The notes: generated by a model from the sequence alone, not told the origin. Shown: positions 23,626 through 33,331, numbered from the stretch's first letter. The stretch: 37,824 bases of DNA from an uncultured Clostridia bacterium (GCA_944363395.1 CALVUC010000015.1:1-37824), one strand, 5' to 3'. A program made the numbers and translations.

Positions 23626-24303
23626 ATGCGGAAAAAAGTCCTTCCCCTTCTTCTGGCGCTGTTCGTGCTCACGGCGCTCGCCGTCCACGCGGGGGCGCGC
23701 GCCCTTCGCTCACAGACGGTCTTTTCCTTTGCCGAAGAAAAGCAAGTCTACCTCACCTTTGACGACGGTCCCAGCACGCTCGTGACGGGACGCGTCCTGG
23801 ACGTCCTGCGCGACGAACACGTCCGCGCGACCTTTTTCATCGTCAGCGAGCGCGTGCGCGGGCGGGAGGACGTGCTCCGCCGCATTGTGCGCGAGGGACA
23901 CACGCCGGGCGTCCACTCCGCCTGCCACCGCTACGGCGACATCTATGAAAACGACGACGCCCTCCGCAGGGACGCCGCCGAATGCGCCGCGGTCATCGAG
24001 CGGGTGACGGGCGTGACACCCCGCGTCTACCGCTTCCCGGGCGGGTTGGGGAACGCGCGGCGGGACGCCGTCATCGGCGGCGAGGGCTACGAGATCGTGC
24101 GCTGGAACGCCGTGTGCGGGGACGAGGAGATCGCAAACGCCTCGCCCGCGCGGCTGCTCGAAGAGACGGTGCGCACGTCCGAGGGCAAGCGGCGCGTCGT
24201 GCTCCTGCTGCATGACAGCGCCCCGCACCGCGCGACCGCCGAGGCGCTGCCCGCCATCATCGGCTGGTTCCGCGCGCAGGGATACCGCTTCTGCGCCTTT
24301 TAG
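23626..24303 (+). CDS. secreted polysaccharide deacetylase (NodB/CE4 family)
   Basis: Predicted to remove N-acetyl groups from cell-wall glycans, as PgdA or PdaA do. The 225 residues begin with a signal peptide or anchor (about 4-26), then the CE4 motifs: TFDDGPS, HSACHRYG (metal-binding histidines), RFPGG, WNAVCGD and LLHDS near the C-terminus. All key residues appear present. The ribosome site is weak (TTGCGGT). It is transcribed away from galM and converges on the P-type ATPase gene, whose 3' end it overlaps by 47 bases. Confidence 0.9.
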   Translation: MRKKVLPLLLALFVLTALAVHAGARALRSQTVFSFAEEKQVYLTFDDGPSTLVTGRVLDVLRDEHVRATFFIVSERVRGREDVLRRIVREGHTPGVHSACHRYGDIYENDDALRRDAAECAAVIERVTGVTPRVYRFPGGLGNARRDAVIGGEGYEIVRWNAVCGDEEIANASPARLLEETVRTSEGKRRVVLLLHDSAPHRATAEALPAIIGWFRAQGYRFCAF

Positions 24304-26875
24304 GCAGCCGTATGCGCGCCGTCACGGCGCGGTAGAGGGCGCCGAGCGGCAGCACGGCGAGCGAAAAGAGCGCGACGAGCAGCCATTGCAGGGGCGTGAG
24401 CGCCGTCAGGCGGAAGGCGGCGCGCAGAGCGGGCAGGAGCACGAGCGCCGCGTTGAGCGCGACGCCGGCGGCGATGGTCAGCCACATCGCCCTGCCCGAG
24501 AAAAAGCGCTTCGCCGTCATGCGCGTCCCCTCCGCGCGCACGTTGAGCCCGTGGAAGAGTTCGGAGAGGGAGATGGTGAGAAACGCCGCGGTCATTGCGG
24601 GCGCGCTCCCGTAAAGACGCAGAAAGACCAGGTACTCCGTGACGGCGAGCAGGGAGAGCACGACGCCGAAAAAGAGCATCCCCGCGATCGCCCGCCGCGA
24701 GAAGATCTCCCTCTCCGAGACGGGCGGGCGCTCCATCGCCCCCGCCGTCCGCTCCGTCCCGAGGGCGATGACGGGCAGAGAGTCGGTGATGAGGTTGATC
24801 CACAAAAGCTGCGTCGACGTGAGGAACTCCTGCTGCCATAAAAAGAGGGTGACGAAAAAGACGGAGAGCACCTCCGCAAAGTTGGTGGAAAGAAAGAAGG
24901 AGACCGTCTTTTTGATGTTGAAAAAGATGTTGCGCCCCTCTTCGACCGCGCGGACCATCGTCGCAAAGTTGTCGTCGGCGAGCACGACGTCGGCGGCGTC
25001 CTTGGTGACGTCCGTCCCCGACCCCATCGCAACGCCCACATCCGCGCTCTTTAAGGCGGGCGCGTCGTTGACGCCGTCCCCCGTCATGGCGACGACCTCC
25101 CCCGCCGCCTGCAGGGCGCGCACGATGCGCTGCTTATGACCGGGCGAAACGCGCGCGTACACCGACGTCCGCGCCGCGCGCTGACGGAGCACCGCTTCGT
25201 CCATTGCGTCCAGCTCGTCGCCCGTCGCGACCTCTCCCCTTCCCTTCGCGATGCCCAGCCGCACGGCGATCGCATATGCGGTCTCGGGGCTGTCCCCCGT
25301 GATCATCACGGTGCGCACGCCCGCGCGGCGGCAGGCGGCGACCGCCTCCCCGACGTCCTCCTTGGGCGGATCGAGCATGGCGGCAAGCCCCGCAAAGGCG
25401 AGATCTTCCTCCTGTTCGTCCTGCCCGCAGGCAAAGCCCAGAACGCGCATCGCCCCGTCCGCAAAGCGGGCGCAGCAGGCCGAGATGCGCCGCCTGTCCT
25501 CGGCAGTCATCTCGCGCTCGCCCGTATCGGTCAGGATGCGCGTGCATCGCTTCAGGAGGACGTCCGCGCCCCCTTTTACATACAGTTTCGTCCCCTCCTC
25601 CGTGCGCGCGAGCACGCTCATCCGCTTGCGCTCGGAGGAAAAGGGCGTGCCGCCGCACCGCTGCGCCGCGAAATGAAAGCCCACGGCGTCCGCATACTCG
25701 AGCAGCGCGACCTCCGTCGGATCGCCGAGATAGCCGCCCGCACTCCCCTTGACGGTGTGACAGATGCGCATACAGCGGAGCAGCGCCTGCCGGGCGGGCG
25801 TGGGCGCATATGTTTGATCGTGCATATAGGGGTAGACGGCGACTGCCTCGACGGTCATTTTATTGCGCGTGAGCGTACCCGTCTTGTCCGAACAGATGAC
25901 GGTACATCCCCCGAGCATCTCCGCCGCCCCCAGCCTGCGCATGACGGCGCGCGAGGACGCCATGCGCTGTACGCCGAGCGCAAGGATGACGGTGACGACC
26001 GCGCCCATGCCCTCCGGGATGGCGGCGACCGCCACGGCGACGGCGCGCATCAGGCTCTCCAGAAGGGTGTGCCTGCCCAGAAGCAGCCCCGCAAAGAGGG
26101 CGAGGGCGACAAACAGCACCGCGGCGGTGACGATCCTGCCGAGTTTTGCGATGGTCGCATCGAGCGGCGCGGGCGCGGACCGTCCGTCCTTTAAGAGCGC
26201 GGCGATCCTGCCCATCTCGGTCTCCATGCCGCACGCCGTGACAAGGGCGCGCGCGCTGCCGCGGACGCAGAACGTCCCCGCGTGTACCATATTGGCGTGC
26301 GCCGAGACCGCCGCCTTCGCGACGGTACAGTCCGCCTTTCCGACGGGCTTGCTCTCCCCCGTGAGCATAGATTCGTCGCAGGCGAGCGCCTCGGAGGAGA
26401 GCACGCGGCAGTCTGCGGGGACCCTGTCCCCCTCGGCGAGTTCCACGACGTCGCCGACGACGAGTTCCTCGGCGTCGATCCTGACGATCCTGCCCCCGCG
26501 CACGACTTTTGCTTCGGCTGCGGAGAGTTTTCTGAGTTTTTCGATGGCGGTGTCCGCACGGTATTGCTGAAAAAAGCCGACGGCGGCGTTCATGAGGACG
26601 ACAAAGAGCAGAATGGCGGTATCAACGAGTTCCGCCCTGTCTCCCGTCGCGACGGCGAGCCCCGCCGAGAGCGCCGCCGCAAGGATGAGGACGCCCGTCA
26701 TCAGATCGCAGAACTGCGCCAGAAAGAGCAGCAGTTTGCTGCGCTTTTTCCCTTCCGAAAGGACATTGCGCCCGTTTTTTTGCAGCCGACGCTCCGCCTC
26801 CGCCGCGGAAAGCCCCTGCTGCGTGCTCCCCGCCGCCGCAAGCGCCTCCTCGGCAGTCAGTCTGTATGCTTCCAT
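24257..26875 (-). CDS. P-type Ca2+-transporting ATPase (P2A-like)
   Basis: Membrane pump that exports cations at the cost of ATP. About 872 residues. It has the cation ATPase N-domain, the actuator TGES motif (LTGESKPVGK), M4 with PEGM, the phosphorylation site CSDKTGTLTRNK, the TGD motif (MITGDSPETA) and the hinge MTGDGVNDAPALKSADVGVAMG. M6 has LWINLITDSLPVIALG, whose NxxxD spacing is typical of Ca2+-type (P2A) pumps. I place the start at ATG 26875, where the family begins (MEAYRLTAEEAL). GTG 26896 overlaps the GGGAGG ribosome site, and a small CATACC/GGTATG hairpin may bring that site near the ATG. The 3' end overlaps the convergent deacetylase gene. Confidence 0.92.
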   Translation of the reverse strand: MEAYRLTAEEALAAAGSTQQGLSAAEAERRLQKNGRNVLSEGKKRSKLLLFLAQFCDLMTGVLILAAALSAGLAVATGDRAELVDTAILLFVVLMNAAVGFFQQYRADTAIEKLRKLSAAEAKVVRGGRIVRIDAEELVVGDVVELAEGDRVPADCRVLSSEALACDESMLTGESKPVGKADCTVAKAAVSAHANMVHAGTFCVRGSARALVTACGMETEMGRIAALLKDGRSAPAPLDATIAKLGRIVTAAVLFVALALFAGLLLGRHTLLESLMRAVAVAVAAIPEGMGAVVTVILALGVQRMASSRAVMRRLGAAEMLGGCTVICSDKTGTLTRNKMTVEAVAVYPYMHDQTYAPTPARQALLRCMRICHTVKGSAGGYLGDPTEVALLEYADAVGFHFAAQRCGGTPFSSERKRMSVLARTEEGTKLYVKGGADVLLKRCTRILTDTGEREMTAEDRRRISACCARFADGAMRVLGFACGQDEQEEDLAFAGLAAMLDPPKEDVGEAVAACRRAGVRTVMITGDSPETAYAIAVRLGIAKGRGEVATGDELDAMDEAVLRQRAARTSVYARVSPGHKQRIVRALQAAGEVVAMTGDGVNDAPALKSADVGVAMGSGTDVTKDAADVVLADDNFATMVRAVEEGRNIFFNIKKTVSFFLSTNFAEVLSVFFVTLFLWQQEFLTSTQLLWINLITDSLPVIALGTERTAGAMERPPVSEREIFSRRAIAGMLFFGVVLSLLAVTEYLVFLRLYGSAPAMTAAFLTISLSELFHGLNVRAEGTRMTAKRFFSGRAMWLTIAAGVALNAALVLLPALRAAFRLTALTPLQWLLVALFSLAVLPLGALYRAVTARIRLPKRRRSGIPARGTSR

Positions 26876-26896
26876 ACCGCTATGGTATGAGCGCAC

Positions 26897-27195
26897 CTCC
26901 CGCGATTATGCGTCGCCATTGCCCTTAAAAACCAAAGCCCCGCCGCCGTCCGCACCGCAACGAGCACGGACAACAATGCGCCGCGCCCGAAGGCGCGGCG
27001 GCAGTCATACGATCGTTATCCGCTCCCCGCACGCGGATGTTTTGGTTTCTCCATCTTTGCCTTTGCCCCACATTTTTTATGTTCTTTCTGCTTTTTCTTC
27101 TCTATGTCTGTTATCATCCACCCCTTTTTCCTGTTTTTTTAGCGCATCGGCGGATCCTCTCGTGCCTCTGCGGCAAACCCACGGCTCTTACAAAG
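26897..27195. other. intergenic region without gene
   Basis: I see no gene here. A GC-rich hairpin GCCGCGCC/GGCGCGGC with loop CGAA lies at 26980-26999. A pyrimidine-rich, T-rich plus-strand stretch follows (about 27031-27160), with no coding pattern. It is the transition from core sequence to the AT-rich McrC remnant. Confidence 0.6.
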
Positions 27196-27223
27196 GGCGC
27201 AGCACTCCAAAGATTGCTGCGCC
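27196..27223 (-). terminator. terminator after mcrC remnant
   Basis: GGCGCAGCA (27196-27204) and TGCTGCGCC (27215-27223) form a perfect 9-bp stem, followed on the minus strand by CTTTG. It lies 16 bases past the stop of the McrC remnant. Confidence 0.6.
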
Positions 27224-27239
27224 TCATCCTGATAAATAT

Positions 27240-27803
27240 CTATCGATCAAAAAAATCTTCCACAATACAATCAAGCTGTTCTTTCACTATCCTGAAATCA
27301 CCATTCAAATCAAGCGTTCTTACATCGATCCTGTTCCCGCTCATAAAATAAGTGTTGTTGGGCTGTATTTGTTCATCCGTCCGCGCGTACAGCAGCAAAC
27401 CGGACACCGTATGTTCTTGATGTTTTAATTCACATTCTTTATTTTTTACATAAGTAAAAATCTGATACAAATCGGCAGAGAACAGCTTATGCGTATTATA
27501 TTGAGTTCGGGTCGTGTGCGCATAATACTTTGCGTCTATGATCAGTACCCGATTCCCTTTTCTCAATGTAATATCCGATTGCATGACGGGCAGCAGATCG
27601 TTCATACCATCGTCAAGCTGCCAAGGGATCTGCTCGGCATTTGCTGAAGCAGAAGGATAATGTTTACGATAATATTCAAGGATAAATCTCTCGTACAAGC
27701 GGTACATTTTTTGCTCGTCAACAAAACTCATCAGTTTGGAAGTCCCGTCCTTCTGCGTTTGCAATAAGCCCTTGATCACCAGATTGCAAATTGACAAAAG
27801 CAT
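27240..27803 (-). pseudogene. mcrC: C-terminal remnant of McrC-type restriction subunit
   Basis: The 187-codon frame matches the C-terminal half of McrC, the nuclease subunit that works with the McrB GTPase to cut modified DNA. Recognisable blocks are MYRLYERFILEYYRKHYP, LPVMQSDITL, LIIDAKYY (the PD-(D/E)xK nuclease core) and YFMSGNRIDVRTLDLN. A whole McrC is about 330-450 residues; the N-terminal half that contacts McrB is missing. No ribosome site precedes the ATG at 27803, and no mcrB is nearby. The open frame and nuclease residues are intact, so decay may be recent. The DNA is AT-rich relative to both neighbours. Confidence 0.8.
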
Positions 27804-27846
27804 AGTAATTATTTACTAAAAATATGGCTTTTAGCATACAATATGA

Positions 27847-27880
27847 AAAAAGCTGCGGAACGCGTTGCCCGCAGCTTTTT
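27847..27880 (-). terminator. terminator of the sugar-transport operon
   Basis: AAAAAGCTGCGG (27847-27858) and CCGCAGCTTTTT (27869-27880) form a perfect 12-bp stem with T-runs on both strands. It ends the long leftward operon, 89 bases past the last permease gene. Confidence 0.88.
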
Positions 27881-27968
27881 CCGAATGGCGAACCGGAAGG
27901 ACGGCGCCATCCACCGCTTGTCCGACAAGGCAAATCAGGGGGAAACCGCCCTGCCGAACAGAAGGAAC

Positions 27969-28814
27969 TTATTCTTTGACGGCGCCAGCGGAGCCGCCCT
28001 GGATGAGGTACTTGGAGAGCGCCACATACAGCGCGATGATGGGCACCGCCACGAACATGGAGCCCGCCGCGAAGATGGAGAACTCGCTGTCGTCAAGCGA
28101 ATTGAGCCCGACGGCGACCGTCCACGAGGACTTATCGACGAGCAGCATACTCGGCAGCATGAAGTCCGCCCACGGCCACACGAAGGAAGTGAGTGCCGTG
28201 TAGACGATCATCGGCTTGGAAAGAGGCAGCGTGATGGAGATAAACACGCGGAAATCGCTCGCGCCATCCAGTGTGGCGGCATCGTAAATGGTGCCAGGGA
28301 TGGTGTCGAAGAAACCCTTCTGCACCAAGAATCCCATCGTAGCGCCGCTGCTGTATAAAAGGATGAGCCCCCAGAGATTGTTGATGAGGTGGAGCTGCGT
28401 CATGATGACAAAGAGCGCCGTCATGTTCATGAAGTTGGGGAAGATCCCCAGAATGAGCGTCGCCTTCATCATCGCCTTTCTGCTCTTGAAGCGGTAGCGG
28501 GAAATGGTATAGGCGACCGCAATGACCAAAAAGGTGGAAATTATGCAGCTCACCGCCGCAACGAAGAAGGTATTTCCGAACCAGCGCCAATAGGTGTACT
28601 TGTTCGTCTCGGTAAACAGCCTGCGGAAGGTATCGAAGCTGTATTCCTGCGGAAAGAACCCTTCCAGCGTCAGAAGATCCCCCTCCGCGTTGAACGCCGA
28701 AAGCACCAGCCAGATGCACGGGAACGCGAAGAGAAAGCTCACGATCAGCACCAGAAGATAGACGAGCGCCGTTTTCACCGCCTTTTCGGGACGGATATGT
28801 ATTTTCTTCGTCAT
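27969..28814 (-). CDS. carbohydrate ABC transporter permease, MalG type
   Basis: Inner-membrane permease half of a sugar importer. The 281 residues hold about six transmembrane helices. The EAA loop, which contacts the ATPase, reads DAATLDGASDFRVFISITLPLSKP near residues 185-208. It overlaps the MalF-type gene by four bases (ATGA), indicating coupled synthesis. The substrate is probably an alpha-gluco-oligosaccharide, given the GH13 enzyme and binding protein in the same operon. No ATPase gene is present, so a shared MsmX/MalK-type ATPase is likely. Confidence 0.93.
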   Translation of the reverse strand: MTKKIHIRPEKAVKTALVYLLVLIVSFLFAFPCIWLVLSAFNAEGDLLTLEGFFPQEYSFDTFRRLFTETNKYTYWRWFGNTFFVAAVSCIISTFLVIAVAYTISRYRFKSRKAMMKATLILGIFPNFMNMTALFVIMTQLHLINNLWGLILLYSSGATMGFLVQKGFFDTIPGTIYDAATLDGASDFRVFISITLPLSKPMIVYTALTSFVWPWADFMLPSMLLVDKSSWTVAVGLNSLDDSEFSIFAAGSMFVAVPIIALYVALSKYLIQGGSAGAVKE

Positions 28815-30136
28815 CGGTAAGTATCCTCCTTTTTATAAGCGGGCGAGGTGACGTACGCGACGAGCGAGAAGAGCGCCATGAACGCAAACAGGATGAGGCT
28901 CAACGCAGAGCCCAGCGAATACAGCCTGTTTTCCACCGTCAGATTGTACATCCAGTTGATGAGAAGGTCGGAGCTGTTGGCGTTGAAATAGCCGGGCGCA
29001 TACACCGTTTCGGGGCGCAGGAAATAGAAGATGGAGAAGTTGTTGAACTGATTGATGAAGGTACTGATGATGACGGGCGTCGTTGCGAACAATACGAACG
29101 GGAGCGTGAGGTACCGGAATTGCTGGAAGGCGTTGGCGCCGTCCAGCCGCGCCGCCTCGTACATATCCTTGCTTGCGTTGGAGAGGATGCCCGTCGCAAG
29201 GAACATGACGGACGGCACCCCCACCCATGCGCAGCAAAAGAACCCCAAAAGCCGCAGCGACCACTTGGAATCGTACGAAATGATGGTGAAATTTTCCTTG
29301 ACCCAGCCCCAGTCCTTCAAAAGTCCGACGATGGGACCGCTGTCGCAGAACATGAAGTAAAAACCCGTTAAGGTGATAAAGCTGGGGATGGCGTAGGCAA
29401 ACATGGGAAAGACGCGCCAGAACCGCTTCCATTTCAAACACTTTGCATTGTACAGGAGCGCAAGCCCCAGCCCACCGAAATAGACCAAAAACGTCGAGCC
29501 GACTGCCCACAGCACGTTCCACGCGAGGATCTTGCCCATCGTGCCGATATATTCGCTCATCGTGAAGATGACGCGAAAACTCTGAAAGCCCGTCCAGCTC
29601 ACGAGTTTGGGCGGCACGATCTCGCCGCCGTAATCGGTGAATGCGACGAGCGCCGTAAAGACGATGGGCATCACGTTGAAGATGCAGACGAATACGAGGG
29701 GCAGCGTGAGGGTGAGAAAATAAAATTTTTTGTTGAGCAGCGTCTGACAGCTCTCAAAAAAATTTTTGACGCGGTTGCCCTTTTCGATCTCGCCCACGGT
29801 ATAGACGACGTCTTTGATATTCGCATAATAGGCAAGCGCGAATAAAAGGACGAGAACGACCGTCGTGATGCCCCATGCCAGCATGGAGACGGAGTTATCC
29901 CCTTCGATGCCCATGATGGGAACGCCCTCCGTCGTGCCGAGCGTAAAGAGCCCGATGATGTTTTCGACGCCCGCGAATACGAGAAAGAGAATGAAGCCGA
30001 TCTCCAGCAGCATGAGGAGCGCGCCCTTTATGAACTGGCGGCAGAAGAGCTGCCCCAGCCCCATAAAGATACAGCTGAGCCTCACCCGATAGTCGGAAAA
30101 GGCGCTCTTTTTCGAGGCATTTTGTACCGCTTCCAT
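28811..30136 (-). CDS. carbohydrate ABC transporter permease, MalF type
   Basis: Partner permease of the MalG-type protein. 441 residues, longer than the usual ~300 because of an extra N-terminal region with added membrane segments (about residues 25-160), as in MalF of maltodextrin systems. The EAA loop reads YEAARLDGANAFQQFRYLTLP near residue 335. AAGGAGGGG precedes the ATG at 30136, 12 bases after the binding-protein stop. It is third from last in the starch operon. Confidence 0.92.
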   Translation of the reverse strand: MEAVQNASKKSAFSDYRVRLSCIFMGLGQLFCRQFIKGALLMLLEIGFILFLVFAGVENIIGLFTLGTTEGVPIMGIEGDNSVSMLAWGITTVVLVLLFALAYYANIKDVVYTVGEIEKGNRVKNFFESCQTLLNKKFYFLTLTLPLVFVCIFNVMPIVFTALVAFTDYGGEIVPPKLVSWTGFQSFRVIFTMSEYIGTMGKILAWNVLWAVGSTFLVYFGGLGLALLYNAKCLKWKRFWRVFPMFAYAIPSFITLTGFYFMFCDSGPIVGLLKDWGWVKENFTIISYDSKWSLRLLGFFCCAWVGVPSVMFLATGILSNASKDMYEAARLDGANAFQQFRYLTLPFVLFATTPVIISTFINQFNNFSIFYFLRPETVYAPGYFNANSSDLLINWMYNLTVENRLYSLGSALSLILFAFMALFSLVAYVTSPAYKKEDTYR

Positions 30137-30148
30137 CGCGCCCCTCCT

Positions 30149-31618
30149 TTACGAAATGTCGCCGACCGCCATTGCCGAACGGATGTCGCTCACCAGCTTA
30201 TCGAGCGCGCCCTTTAATGATTCCGCCGTCGTATATACGGGCGTTTCGCGCGTCGTGTTGTCCGTCGCCACGTCGTTGAAGAGGGACGAGAGCGGGTCCC
30301 AGATATACTGCGTGTCCCGCGACGAGGGCATCATGTAGACGAGTCCCGCGGAGACGCGCTCGCTCAGAATTTCCGAAACGCCGCCCAGTTCTTCGGCAAG
30401 GTCGGTGCGGGCGGGCACGGCGCCCAATGCCTCGCTCCGCCATTTGAGATTTTCATATTCGGAGACGAACTTCACAAAGGCAAGGCTCGCCTTAGGGTAC
30501 TTGGTGTAGGAACTGATGCCGAAGGCGTTGACGCCGCCCATCGTCGTGGGAGCGAACGTCTCCTCCTCCATATCGGAGAGCTCCTTTGTGATGTCGCCGT
30601 CCTTGGGAAGGCGCGGGGGCGCAACGACGACGAGGTTTTCCTCTGCCGCCGCCTCCGCTTCTTCTTCCGTCATCCCGCCGCGCACATACGTCTCGGTCAG
30701 GTTTTCCCGAAACGTCGTCAGCCAGTCGGGCGTGCCGATGGTGCAGAACGCCGTCCCCGCCGCATTGGTGAGATAGGTCGCGATCTGCGTCGTCGCGTTC
30801 TGCGAGATGCAGGTGGAGCCCAGAACGCCCGCAAGGTCGCGGAACAAATTGAGCCCGACTTCTGCGCCGTCCGCGGCGAGCCCGATGTCGTCGTGCGTAT
30901 CGCCGAACACATAGGCGCCGAAGGAGAGGAGATACCCCGAATTGAAGTACTGATCGACGAGCGACATATACAGTCCGTACTTGCTGCCGCCCGACGCCTC
31001 CTTCACCTGTTTGCTGTAGGCGTACAGGCCGTTCATCGTCTCCACCATGTCGGGGACGCCGTTTTGGTTGTCGTCCCATTCCGCCTCCCAATTTGCGGGG
31101 AGCAGGTCTTTGCGGTAGGTGAGGACGGTGGACTGCTGCGCCACGGGCATCCCGTAATAGAGATCGAGCCCGTACGTTTCAAGCTTGTAAACGTCCATGA
31201 CCGTCTCGGGGATCTCGGCGGTATCGAGCTGCTCGGTGGGAAGGGGCAGGATATGCCCGCCCTCGGCGTACCGCATGAGCATATCGTTCGCCTGATACAA
31301 TACGTCCGGTCCGTACCCGTCGGGACCGTTCTGTTCGAGGTCGACGTACTGATCCATGTTGGCGTCCACCGCGTTGACGTTGTACGCTTTATATGCTTCG
31401 TTGAAGGCGTCCAGAACTTCCTGCAAGTGCCCCGTTTCGATCGCCATCTGGTTGTCGAGGACACGGATGACGGCGTTTTGTTCGATGTCGCCTTCAAACT
31501 TTGCCATGAGTTCTTCGTAGGTGAATGTACCGCCGCCCGTACGTTCGCCGCACGCCGCGAGCGTGAGCGCCGCGAACGTCAGCGCAAGTCCGACGCAAAA
31601 CAGTTTGCTCTTTTTCAT
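30149..31618 (-). CDS. sugar-binding lipoprotein (ABC substrate-binding protein)
   Basis: Extracellular solute-binding protein, family 1 (MalE-like). The 489 residues begin with a lipoprotein signal peptide ending in LAAC near residue 22. The mature part has a typical hinge-type layout. An internal EEEAEAAAEE stretch and the VGDIS end are unremarkable. Its start overlaps the GH13 stop by four bases (ATGA). It delivers sugars to the MalF/MalG pair. The exact ligand cannot be read from sequence; malto-oligosaccharide is inferred from context. Confidence 0.9.
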   Translation of the reverse strand: MKKSKLFCVGLALTFAALTLAACGERTGGGTFTYEELMAKFEGDIEQNAVIRVLDNQMAIETGHLQEVLDAFNEAYKAYNVNAVDANMDQYVDLEQNGPDGYGPDVLYQANDMLMRYAEGGHILPLPTEQLDTAEIPETVMDVYKLETYGLDLYYGMPVAQQSTVLTYRKDLLPANWEAEWDDNQNGVPDMVETMNGLYAYSKQVKEASGGSKYGLYMSLVDQYFNSGYLLSFGAYVFGDTHDDIGLAADGAEVGLNLFRDLAGVLGSTCISQNATTQIATYLTNAAGTAFCTIGTPDWLTTFRENLTETYVRGGMTEEEAEAAAEENLVVVAPPRLPKDGDITKELSDMEEETFAPTTMGGVNAFGISSYTKYPKASLAFVKFVSEYENLKWRSEALGAVPARTDLAEELGGVSEILSERVSAGLVYMMPSSRDTQYIWDPLSSLFNDVATDNTTRETPVYTTAESLKGALDKLVSDIRSAMAVGDIS

Positions 31619-33273
31619 AACGATCCCTCCTTATCGATGACCGCATAGGAGCGCGCCCCTATCACATGATAGCAGGACTGCCCCGCAAATGTCAATGTTT
31701 CCTCCGTGCCGTTGACGACGAGCGCCACATTTTCCCGTTCGATGCACAGAAGCCGTCCCTGCACAAAGATCTTTGCCGCGCCCCCGATCTTTTCGCGCTT
31801 CAGGCGAGCAAGGGAGCGCACCGTTCGCGTGAGCAGTTCGTCCCGCGCATCCCAATCAAAGGTGCGGCGGGAATCGGGCTCATATTCCCCGATCATGCCG
31901 ATCTCCGTGCCGTAGCAGATGCAGGGCATCCCCGGGAAGAAGAACAGGACGGCGAGCGCGAGGACGAGCGCGTCTTTCCTCTCCCCCGCGAGCGTCAAAA
32001 AACGCTCCGTATCGTGGCTGTCCAGAAGGTTGAGCATCATCTCGTTGACCTGATCGGTGTTGCGCATCAGAAGTTCGTTGAGACGGTCGCAAAAACTCTG
32101 AACGTCCCGCGTTTTTGTTGCAAAAAAGTCGATGCACGCCTTGGTGAACGAGTAGTTCATGATGCCGTCGAACTCGTCGCCTCGCAGCCACGCCGCTGCG
32201 TCGTGCCAGCTCTCCCCGATGAGGATCGCCTGCGCGTTCTCCGCCTTCACCGCCCTGCGGAAGCGCCGCCAGAAGTCGTGCGAGACTTCGTCCGCGACGT
32301 CCAGCCGCCAGCCGTCCACGCCGCATTCCCGCATCCAATGGAGCGCCACGTCGATGAGAAACGCCTGCACTTCTTCGTTGTTCGTGTTCCACTTGGGCAT
32401 ATAGCGGCAGGCGGCAAAGCACTCGTAGTTGCCCTCTTCGGGGTCGGGCTGATCGCCGCGGATCAGAAACCAATCGTAATACCGCGACGCCCTCCCCTTT
32501 TGCAGCACGTCCCGGAACTGCGCGCACAACATACTGCAATGGTTGAACACGGCGTCCAGCACGATCTTCATGCCCCGTTCGTGCGCTTTTCCGACAAGTT
32601 CTTTGAGATCCTCGTCCGAACCGAACATCTTGTCGACATGGAAGTAGTCGACAGTGTCGTACTTATGGTTGCTCGGCGAAGTGAACACGGGCGTTGCATA
32701 GAGCGCATTGACGCCCAGACCTTCGAGATATGCGAGCTTTTGGGTGATCCCCTTCAGATCGCCGCCGTAAAAGCTCTTGGGGTCGGGGATCTCGCCCCAC
32801 CGTTTGTTGATATACGTCCTGTCCTTTTCGGTATCCCCGCACGAGAAGCGGTCCACAAAGATCTGATAGAACACCGCCCCGCCGCACCAATCCACCTTGC
32901 GGTGAAGATCTGCCCCGTTGATATACGGATACTGGAAGAAGTTATAATAGCTCTTTTTGTGGTCGTAACCGACGGTCAGCCCTTCCTCCGAATAATAGTA
33001 CGCCTCGCTGCCGCTTTTGAGATAAAAGACATATCCGATGCGCGTATCGGGCACATCCAGCACGGCGGTGTAATAGTCGAAGAGATCGTCCGTAAAGCTC
33101 TTTTGCATTTGGACGGTCTTTCGCGCCGTCAGCCAATCGTACTTGACCGCATAGATGAGCGTGACGTCGTCCAGATCATCTTTTGCCGCCCGCAGACGGA
33201 TGTGCAGTTCATGTTCGCCGTAAGCAAAGGAATACCGGGATTCGGGAACGTGGTAGATCGCCTCTTTCTTCAT
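31615..33273 (-). CDS. GH13 alpha-amylase/neopullulanase-like glycosidase
   Basis: Hydrolyses alpha-glucans or malto-oligosaccharides. The 552 residues start with an N-terminal beta domain (about 1-120), as in the GH13_20 cyclomaltodextrinase/neopullulanase group. The TIM barrel shows all four GH13 regions: DAVFNH (region I), GWRLDVADEV (nucleophile Asp), LIGESWHD (acid/base Glu) and LLDSHDTERF (stabilising Asp). No signal peptide is seen, so imported oligosaccharides are the likely substrate. GGAGG lies about eight bases before the ATG at 33273. A further in-frame extension to 33447 is rejected because it runs over a terminator-like hairpin. Confidence 0.93.
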   Translation of the reverse strand: MKKEAIYHVPESRYSFAYGEHELHIRLRAAKDDLDDVTLIYAVKYDWLTARKTVQMQKSFTDDLFDYYTAVLDVPDTRIGYVFYLKSGSEAYYYSEEGLTVGYDHKKSYYNFFQYPYINGADLHRKVDWCGGAVFYQIFVDRFSCGDTEKDRTYINKRWGEIPDPKSFYGGDLKGITQKLAYLEGLGVNALYATPVFTSPSNHKYDTVDYFHVDKMFGSDEDLKELVGKAHERGMKIVLDAVFNHCSMLCAQFRDVLQKGRASRYYDWFLIRGDQPDPEEGNYECFAACRYMPKWNTNNEEVQAFLIDVALHWMRECGVDGWRLDVADEVSHDFWRRFRRAVKAENAQAILIGESWHDAAAWLRGDEFDGIMNYSFTKACIDFFATKTRDVQSFCDRLNELLMRNTDQVNEMMLNLLDSHDTERFLTLAGERKDALVLALAVLFFFPGMPCICYGTEIGMIGEYEPDSRRTFDWDARDELLTRTVRSLARLKREKIGGAAKIFVQGRLLCIERENVALVVNGTEETLTFAGQSCYHVIGARSYAVIDKEGSL

Positions 33274-33305
33274 GCCGCCTTCCTCCCTCTTGTAAAAATA
33301 TGCCG

Positions 33306-33331
33306 ATCGGGGCGGTATGCACCGCCCCGAT
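33306..33331 (-). terminator. intercistronic hairpin between lipoprotein and GH13 genes
   Basis: ATCGGGGCGGT (33306-33316) and ACCGCCCCGAT (33321-33331) form a perfect 11-bp stem with loop ATGC. TTTTT follows ten bases on. It lies 11 bases past the lipoprotein stop and before the GH13 ribosome site, so it may reduce downstream expression relative to the lipoprotein. Confidence 0.65.

Noticed and set aside
27718..27933. 71-codon ORF upstream of the mcrC remnant
   Set aside because: It crosses a strong terminator in another frame and is not the missing McrC N-terminus.
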